A stretch of 64,000 nt of DNA from a virus: IMG/VR virus record IMGVR_UViG_3300028908_000005, positions 1 to 64,000 of that record; one strand, written 5' to 3'. The notes below the pieces were generated by a model that was given only the letters and a program-made list of their open reading frames with translations, ran no database searches and was not told where the DNA came from. The number at the start of each line of letters is the position of its first letter. The first letter of the stretch is position 1. Of this stretch, positions 59,228 to 64,000 are shown piece after piece. Made by a program: the position numbers and the translations under genes.

Positions 59228-59437
59228 CTATTTAGTTTTCGCTTTCGTTTGACGCAGTTGCGTAATCGCAGCTTGCAAACACTCTTCGCAAATCGACTCA
59301 AAACCGTAAGCTTCGTTGTCGAGAAAAACGAAGCACCACCGCCGCTCCCTGCAAAAGATGCATGTCGCCGGGAGGAATCGTATGTCGCGGAAATTGTCTT
59401 TGTATAACCGCGATACGTCAATCTCGTCTGTTGTCAT
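59228..59437 (-). CDS. Small two-CxxC zinc protein, 69 aa
   Basis: CIFCRERRWC and SICEECLQA provide two CxxC pairs, about 23 residues apart, as in a zinc ribbon. The last residues are basic (KAKTK). It is ten bases upstream of the DHH gene. Function unknown. Confidence 0.6.
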   Translation of the reverse strand: MTTDEIDVSRLYKDNFRDIRFLPATCIFCRERRWCFVFLDNEAYGFESICEECLQAAITQLRQTKAKTK

Positions 59438-59639
59438 GGTTACCGCCTATAGGCACTCCGCAAATTCGGCATTTCGGCATTTGCTGCAGCTGCCGCTTTG
59501 CTTCGGCAGTCGTCGTCTCCCAGTCGAGCAAGATTTGCCGCAAAGCGAACAGTATCGTTACTGCTACGCCGAACAGGAATCCGACAACCAATCCAGCGAT
59601 CATACCCACCGTAACCCAAATCCCGATATTGCTTTGCAT
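59418..59639 (-). CDS. Membrane protein with cytoplasmic CxxC, 73 aa
   Basis: A long hydrophobic segment (IWVTVGMIAGLVVGFLFGVAV, then TILFAL) followed by a coiled stretch and CRICGVPIGG. ATG at 59639 overlaps the stop of the next gene upstream. Function unknown. Confidence 0.6.
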   Translation of the reverse strand: MQSNIGIWVTVGMIAGLVVGFLFGVAVTILFALRQILLDWETTTAEAKRQLQQMPKCRICGVPIGGNHDNRRD

Positions 59640-60127
59640 CACTTCCAGCTCGCTTCCAAATTTGCGGCAAATTCTTGTGCTTGTTCGTACTGTACGAAAC
59701 GTTTAAGAATCTTACCTTCATCATTTAATACTGCCCAATGCTGATCGGCTTCAATCCACGCTACACAGCAGCCGTAGTCCAAGCCGTACAGCTCGCTCAA
59801 CGCGCGGCAGCCGTCTTCGTCGATGCGCCACCGCTGACCGTCGGCGCTTCCGTGAGCCACTATCACACCATCGCAACGAACTAACATTTCGTCGCCACGC
59901 TGCGCAATCTGCCCACGTATTTCTTCCGGCATGCCTGGCGGCGGTTCTTGCGACCAGCTCCACCACGCCAGCACGACGCGGTCTGTCCGCTCGAGCCACC
60001 AAGCGCCGTTGCTGTAACACAACGCAATCGCCAATGGTAATTTGGGTTGCCCCGCATCCGGCAAAGAATGCAGCAACCATTTCGCGGCTTTTGCTATTCC
60101 GCGACTCAGCTTATCTAGCGCTTTCAT
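59639..60127 (-). CDS. Hypothetical protein, 162 aa
   Basis: ATG at 60127 follows GGAGGGAG by five bases. Helical start (LDKLSRGIAKAAKWLLHSL), then a beta-rich part (WWLERTDRVVLAWWSW, ALSELYGLDYGCCVAW). Family not recognised. Confidence 0.6.
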   Translation of the reverse strand: MKALDKLSRGIAKAAKWLLHSLPDAGQPKLPLAIALCYSNGAWWLERTDRVVLAWWSWSQEPPPGMPEEIRGQIAQRGDEMLVRCDGVIVAHGSADGQRWRIDEDGCRALSELYGLDYGCCVAWIEADQHWAVLNDEGKILKRFVQYEQAQEFAANLEASWK

Positions 60128-60179
60128 CGTCGCTCCCTCCGAATCCAATCCGGTTAAATTAACGACAAATTAAAAGCAA

Positions 60180-60205
60180 GGCCGGCTGCATCAGCACAGC
60201 CGGCC
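60180..60205 (-). terminator. Intrinsic terminator after the Pro/Glu-repeat gene
   Basis: GGCCGGCTG (60180-60188) pairs with CAGCCGGCC (60197-60205). The minus strand then has TTGCTTTTAATTT. It lies 28 bases after the stop at 60233. Confidence 0.8.
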
Positions 60206-60232
60206 CAAGTTACGATCAGTTTCGTAACGCCG

Positions 60233-60493
60233 CTACTCAGCCGGCGATGCTTTCTCTGATTCGACTGGCGGTTCGGGTTCGGGTTCCGGAGCTGTCTCTG
60301 CTTCCGCCTCTGCTACCGCCTCCGGTTCAGGTGCTGTCTCCGGAGCTGGTTCGGGTTCAGGTGCCGGTTCAGGTGCCGGTTCAGGTTCGGGTACAGTCGG
60401 AGCTTCCGCTATCAGCTCCGCATCCGTACCAGCCGTTGCCTCCGCCTTTGCTGCTTCTTCACGTACTCGTTGTCGCCATTCGATTGAACTCAT
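60233..60493 (-). CDS. Pro/Glu-repeat protein, 86 aa
   Basis: ATG at 60493 follows GGAG by eight bases. After MSSIEWRQRVREEAAKAEAT the protein is repeats of PEPAPEP and PEPE separated by Ala/Glu. Extended, acidic and disordered, with a possible linker or charge role. Overlaps the glycosyltransferase start by four bases. Confidence 0.65.
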   Translation of the reverse strand: MSSIEWRQRVREEAAKAEATAGTDAELIAEAPTVPEPEPAPEPAPEPEPAPETAPEPEAVAEAEAETAPEPEPEPPVESEKASPAE

Positions 60494-61197
60494 ACTACTG
60501 TCTCCGATTTGAAATAGTTTACGGTAACACACTTTGGTTCTGGCATTTCGGCATCGTTTTTACCGAGCAGATACCGCGATTTCCAAGCGCGGCTATTCGG
60601 ATGCCACGTATGGAAAAACCCTTGCAAACGTTCGCGGACAAGCTCAAGGCCGCCGCGTTTAGCACGCCAATAGACGTAATCATCGTTGCCGCCGTACGTC
60701 AGCCCGGAAGCAACGCTCCAACCGCCGATTACGCGATTATAGTCTGCCGCTAGGAACGCACAGTTGCCGCGACCAGACGACCGCCACCAGCCGTTGCCTC
60801 GCTTCGCTTCCATCGGCTTATACCGATATAGCGAAAAGCATATCGGAAACCAGGATACGCCTGGCTCGACCACTTCTCTCGCTCTGGCTACATACGTCGT
60901 CGGCAGCCGCATATCGGCATCGACGAACAATACGATATCGTCATCAGCGATATCCGTATGCGACACGCCGATATTCAGGCACAGTGGCTTATTGAACGGG
61001 ATGCCGCAAACAGTGATTAGTTTCGTCGGCACCGTTGTCGCCGCTACGGCCGCTTTGACGTCGCCGTCGGTCGACTCGTTATCGATAACGGTAAGGTCGT
61101 AAAGGCCGGCATCCTGCTGTCGCCCGATGTCGCCGACTAGATCGGCTACCTTAGCCGTGCGATTTTTCGTGCTTATGAAAATATGTGCAGTACTCAA
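60490..61197 (-). CDS. GT-A fold glycosyltransferase 1, 235 aa
   Basis: HIFISTKNRTAKVADLVGDI and LTVIDNESTDGDV are the nucleotide-sugar binding start; IVLFVDADMRLP holds DxD; GNGWWRSSGRGNCAFLA and YGGNDDYVYWRAKRGG match the acceptor-side pattern of the chondroitin-polymerase-like GT7/GT27 group. Probably transfers a sugar to DNA bases, a virion protein or host envelope. Overlaps the second glycosyltransferase by four bases. Confidence 0.75.
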   Translation of the reverse strand: MSTAHIFISTKNRTAKVADLVGDIGRQQDAGLYDLTVIDNESTDGDVKAAVAATTVPTKLITVCGIPFNKPLCLNIGVSHTDIADDDIVLFVDADMRLPTTYVARAREVVEPGVSWFPICFSLYRYKPMEAKRGNGWWRSSGRGNCAFLAADYNRVIGGWSVASGLTYGGNDDYVYWRAKRGGLELVRERLQGFFHTWHPNSRAWKSRYLLGKNDAEMPEPKCVTVNYFKSETVV

Positions 61198-61886
61198 TCT
61201 GGGAACGTCCTTATGTCGACTCGCGTAGGCTTCGCAACGAAACCGCGTTTACCGGACATATAGCGCGATTTCCATTGCTTGTCGTTGCGGTGCCATGAAT
61301 GGTAAAAGCCGTTAACGCGTTTCCGTATAATCCGTAACCCTGCCCGCTTAGCTCGCTTGAATATATCCGTATCCTCACCGCCCCAACGCCAGCAAAGTTT
61401 TGCGTTCCACTGCCTGATGTTGCAAAAATCAGTTTTAACAAAACCACAGTTACCGTATCCGCGATCTCGCCACCAACCGTTTCCGGCTTTGACAACCATC
61501 GGCTTGTCGCGGTGTAACGAGTAGCAAATGGGAAACCATGCAGTGCCGGGAGTTATAACAGAAAAGGCTAAAACCGCAAAGTCTTCCGGCAATCGCACAT
61601 CCGCATCCGCAAAGAATACTATATCCTGTTTGCGGATATTGGCAGAAGCGACGCCGGTGTTGAGGCATTGTCCCCTGTTAAACGGCACACCATGCAGTGT
61701 CACGAGCGTCGCCGGTATCGCAGCCGCTTTGACGACCTCGGCGACATCCGCATCGTCTGACTGGCAGTCGACAACCACGACACGGCATCGCTCGACCTTT
61801 TGCAATCTGCGTATATCTTGCAGCAACGCGGCAACGTGCTGTGTACGGTTTTTGTTCGCTACGACGAACGTCAAATGCGGTATCAT
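61194..61886 (-). CDS. GT-A fold glycosyltransferase 2, 230 aa
   Basis: Paralogue of the adjacent enzyme: VVANKNRTQHVAALLQDI, VVVDCQSDDADV, IVFFADADVRLP (DxD), GNGWWRDRGYGNCGFV and WGGEDTDIFKRAKRAG line up along the full length. FYHSWHRNDKQWKSRYM near the end corresponds to FFHTWHPNSRAWKSRYL in the other. The duplicated pair presumably uses different acceptors or donors. Confidence 0.75.
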   Translation of the reverse strand: MIPHLTFVVANKNRTQHVAALLQDIRRLQKVERCRVVVVDCQSDDADVAEVVKAAAIPATLVTLHGVPFNRGQCLNTGVASANIRKQDIVFFADADVRLPEDFAVLAFSVITPGTAWFPICYSLHRDKPMVVKAGNGWWRDRGYGNCGFVKTDFCNIRQWNAKLCWRWGGEDTDIFKRAKRAGLRIIRKRVNGFYHSWHRNDKQWKSRYMSGKRGFVAKPTRVDIRTFPD

Positions 61887-61899
61887 GATTTCGCTGCAA

Positions 61900-63777
61900 T
61901 CATTGCATTTGGCCGACGACCTGCTGCTGTGCCATCGCTACGCCCTGGCGCGCCGCGTCTTGGCGAATTGCGTCAAGCTGATCGCGGATTATCGGGTGTA
62001 AACTTGGTGCCCGCTGTTTGATCTGCCGCAACGCGCTGTCCTTCATCGTTTCCGGAAGCTGGAACAGCTGCTGCGCAATGTTCTGGGCTATTTGCATTGC
62101 TTCTTCAGGTGTGAGTTTTTCGAATTGCCCTTGCGGTAGTTGCGCCAAAATCGCGGCTATCGGGTCGCCGGCGGCTTGCGCTGCTGGGCCGCCGCCGGCA
62201 GGAGCCGCACCGCCGGCTGGCGCTGCTGCGGGTGCGCCGCCAGGAGCAGCACCAGCGGCTGCGTCCTGCTGCCCTGGCGTAATGCCAGCAGCCAAAATAT
62301 CGCCAAGGCCGCCGGCTTCCAACTCTTCTTGCGTCTCTTTGCTCTTCTCGGCCACGAACTTCTCTTCTTCGAGCAGCCGCGATTGCTCTTCCTCGAAATC
62401 GAGTCCAATACCTTTGAGTCCGGTAGTTTGGCTGATTTGCCGCTGCATCATCAGCTGCAGTTTTGCCAGCTGGCGGTTCATGTCGTCGACGTGCGACGGG
62501 CGTTGCAGCTTCGGTTTGACCGATTCCCAACGCAACAGCTCGCTGACACGATCGCAAAGCCAATGCAGGAAACGATTCATCATATGAATCAAATGACCCC
62601 AATGGCTTTCCATAAGCCGCAATGAAACGTTAGCTGACTGGATCGTCATCGAACCGCGGTAAAACTCGACCGGAATGCCGGTAGCATTCAGCAGCGTGTC
62701 GATCGCTTGATCCATTAGCTGGTACGGTGCCAACTGCGAAGCTTCGCCGCCAAGCACCTGATAACGCACCGGGAACGGCAGCGTGTGCCACGTTGTCGGA
62801 TCTTGCCGCCGTTGCCGCAGCATACTTTGCACTTGGCCAGTAAAGCCGGCCAGGTCCGCAGTGAACATTGGATCTGCAAACTCGGCGCCAGCCCCTGACG
62901 GGCGCGGCTCGGGCGTAATAACGCGGAAAGGAATGATGTAATCCAGTCCGATCGCTTCGTTGTACCGGTGCAACACTTGGACGTACCAAGCATGGCGGAA
63001 GTTCGTCAGTGTTCGGCTGATTCCCCAACCGCGATTAACGATACCCGCCAGTGTATCTTCCTTGGCGTGGTAGATCACGCCAGGGTTGAATTTGAAATAC
63101 GCATTCTCTTTTACCGCTTGTATGATCTCCCACGGAGCGCGCTCCAACACATGCGGAACGCCGCGTGTGATCAATTCGCGGTAATACTGAGGGATTCGCC
63201 AGATATACTCGACTTCGTGCGTATACGGATCCCAGACGAGCTCGATATGCTTCGGGTTTCGCCGGAGTACCTGCAATCTGGACGAGTCGGTTGACCGCCT
63301 ATCAACACGCGACCACACACCGGTATATCCGCACAGCGGGCATGTAGCGTTGAACTGCATATCCCACTTGAATCTGAACTTCTGGTTGTCCACAACCGTT
63401 CGCATAGGCGCTTCGAAGCCGCATTTGCGGCAGCGAAGATACCGGTGCTGCGGCATGACTACCGTCGTAAAGCTATTGCCGTACGTGATGTAATCAAGGC
63501 CGAGTTGCCGCAGTACCGGCATGATTCCGATTTCGTCGTAGAGAAAATCCAAATACTGTCGCTTCAGATCGTGGTCAGCATCAGTGATATCGATGTCGGT
63601 TATGAAATAACTGATGATCCGTTCAATCGCCGTACGGTAGATCCCGTTCGCCATGACGACTTGTTCGCACAGCTCCAAGGCATCTGCTATCGACGCCGGC
63701 ATCGACATCGAAGCATAATCGTAAAACGGATCGGGAAACGGCTCGATACCAGCCTTCTGCGACCATCGATCTAACAT
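61900..63777 (-). CDS. Portal protein with zinc-ribbon insertion, 625 aa
   Basis: N-terminal ASIADALELCEQVVMANGIYRTAIERIISYF and IGIMPVLRQLGLDYITYGNSF suit a phage portal clip/wing. Residues 114-150 insert CRKCGF ... CPLCGYTG, a zinc ribbon. RNPKHIELVWDPYTHEV, QLMDQAIDTLLNATGIPVEFY and SANVSLRLMESHWGHL follow. The C-terminal 200 residues are helical with an Ala/Gly/Pro-rich linker. The portal forms the dodecameric ring for packaging with TerL. I rank the call high but not certain. Confidence 0.8.
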   Translation of the reverse strand: MLDRWSQKAGIEPFPDPFYDYASMSMPASIADALELCEQVVMANGIYRTAIERIISYFITDIDITDADHDLKRQYLDFLYDEIGIMPVLRQLGLDYITYGNSFTTVVMPQHRYLRCRKCGFEAPMRTVVDNQKFRFKWDMQFNATCPLCGYTGVWSRVDRRSTDSSRLQVLRRNPKHIELVWDPYTHEVEYIWRIPQYYRELITRGVPHVLERAPWEIIQAVKENAYFKFNPGVIYHAKEDTLAGIVNRGWGISRTLTNFRHAWYVQVLHRYNEAIGLDYIIPFRVITPEPRPSGAGAEFADPMFTADLAGFTGQVQSMLRQRRQDPTTWHTLPFPVRYQVLGGEASQLAPYQLMDQAIDTLLNATGIPVEFYRGSMTIQSANVSLRLMESHWGHLIHMMNRFLHWLCDRVSELLRWESVKPKLQRPSHVDDMNRQLAKLQLMMQRQISQTTGLKGIGLDFEEEQSRLLEEEKFVAEKSKETQEELEAGGLGDILAAGITPGQQDAAAGAAPGGAPAAAPAGGAAPAGGGPAAQAAGDPIAAILAQLPQGQFEKLTPEEAMQIAQNIAQQLFQLPETMKDSALRQIKQRAPSLHPIIRDQLDAIRQDAARQGVAMAQQQVVGQMQ

Positions 63778-63795
63778 TTTTCGGCCTTCGACAAA

Positions 63796-63981
63796 TTAAG
63801 ATTTCGTTGGCGTTTCTGCAGTTTCCGCAGCTTCCGCAGCTTTCGCCAACTTGCTAAGCGCCCAATCCTCAAGCTCTCTGCTAGCATCAAATGCTGACGC
63901 CTGCTTCTTCTGCTTAGCGTCATCCTCGAATGCCGCTACCGGTTTGGTACGCCCAGGCTCTACGACGTTGCGTTTCTCCAT
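63796..63981 (-). CDS. Small charged protein, 61 aa
   Basis: MEKRNVVEPGRTKPVAAFEDDAK, then a helical Ala/Glu-rich part (LSKLAKAAEAAETAE). It precedes the portal by 18 bases. At the right edge GAC TGG GAT TGA (63989-64000) could be the end (DWD) of the next upstream gene, seen only in part. Confidence 0.5.
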   Translation of the reverse strand: MEKRNVVEPGRTKPVAAFEDDAKQKKQASAFDASRELEDWALSKLAKAAEAAETAETPTKS

Positions 63982-64000
63982 CATTGGATCAATCCCAGTC

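Noticed and set aside
60247-60753. Plus-strand ORF opposite the Pro/Glu-repeat gene
   Set aside because: Mirror of PEPA codons; no ribosome site or protein-like features.
1-64000. tRNA genes
   Set aside because: No cloverleaf with a TTC-loop and CCA-like end was seen by eye on either strand; a tRNAscan run would be decisive.

Overview
This window reads as a contiguous piece of a large, lytic-type tailed bacteriophage genome (close to 50 % G+C). The evidence is a terminase large subunit, a portal protein, a self-contained replication and recombination set (uracil-glycosylase/PolA fusion, primase, DnaB-type helicase, RecA-like recombinase, SbcC/SbcD pair, SF2 helicase), densely packed genes with short overlaps, Shine-Dalgarno sites of GGAG/AGGAGG type, and no cellular housekeeping genes, rRNA or tRNA. 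The host is not identifiable. A bifunctional ADP-heptose-type synthase would fit a Gram-negative host with heptose in its envelope, but that is inference. Almost everything is read from the minus strand; only two genes (terminase and one unknown) are on the plus strand.

Layout. 1-2.2 kb: small membrane/zinc proteins and a radical SAM enzyme. 2.2-12.6 kb: a tandem array of 17 related proteins of about 155-220 aa in three subgroups (A, B, C), with an unrelated gene and a 49-aa membrane peptide inside the array and a visible duplication scar near 11.9 kb. 12.6-16.7 kb: unrecognised genes and a DUF1016-like protein. 16.7-31.9 kb: replication and recombination block. 31.9-35.1 kb: unknowns, the HldE-like enzyme and a possible Acb2/Tad1-type signalling sponge. 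35.1-38.2 kb: a non-coding zone with two hairpins whose loops are exact complements, one DUF3008-like gene, and a 1.8-kb array of 12 hairpins separated by 5-base-periodic sequence. 38.2-41.5 kb: small genes including an RNase H-fold protein. 41.5-48.7 kb: the two plus-strand genes around a degenerate primase-helicase; the terminase carries an intein with a LAGLIDADG endonuclease gene nested in another reading frame. 48.7-60.5 kb: Ycf46/DUF1257/DUF2997 triad, MazG-like protein, kinase-fold pseudoenzyme, CsrA, DHH phosphoesterase and many small unknowns. 60.5-64 kb: two related glycosyltransferases and the portal.

How it fits together. The replisome genes form one long minus-strand run with start/stop overlaps, suggesting translational coupling. 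The strongest candidates for something undescribed are: (i) the 12-hairpin/pentamer array, whose base-pair changes preserve pairing specifically in RNA copied from the minus strand; (ii) the 17-member paralogue array with evidence of recent duplication followed by fast coding divergence; (iii) the terminase intein with an overprinted endonuclease; and (iv) the complementary-loop hairpin pair in the leader region at 35.4 kb. Function calls rest on motif recognition by eye; no database search was possible.
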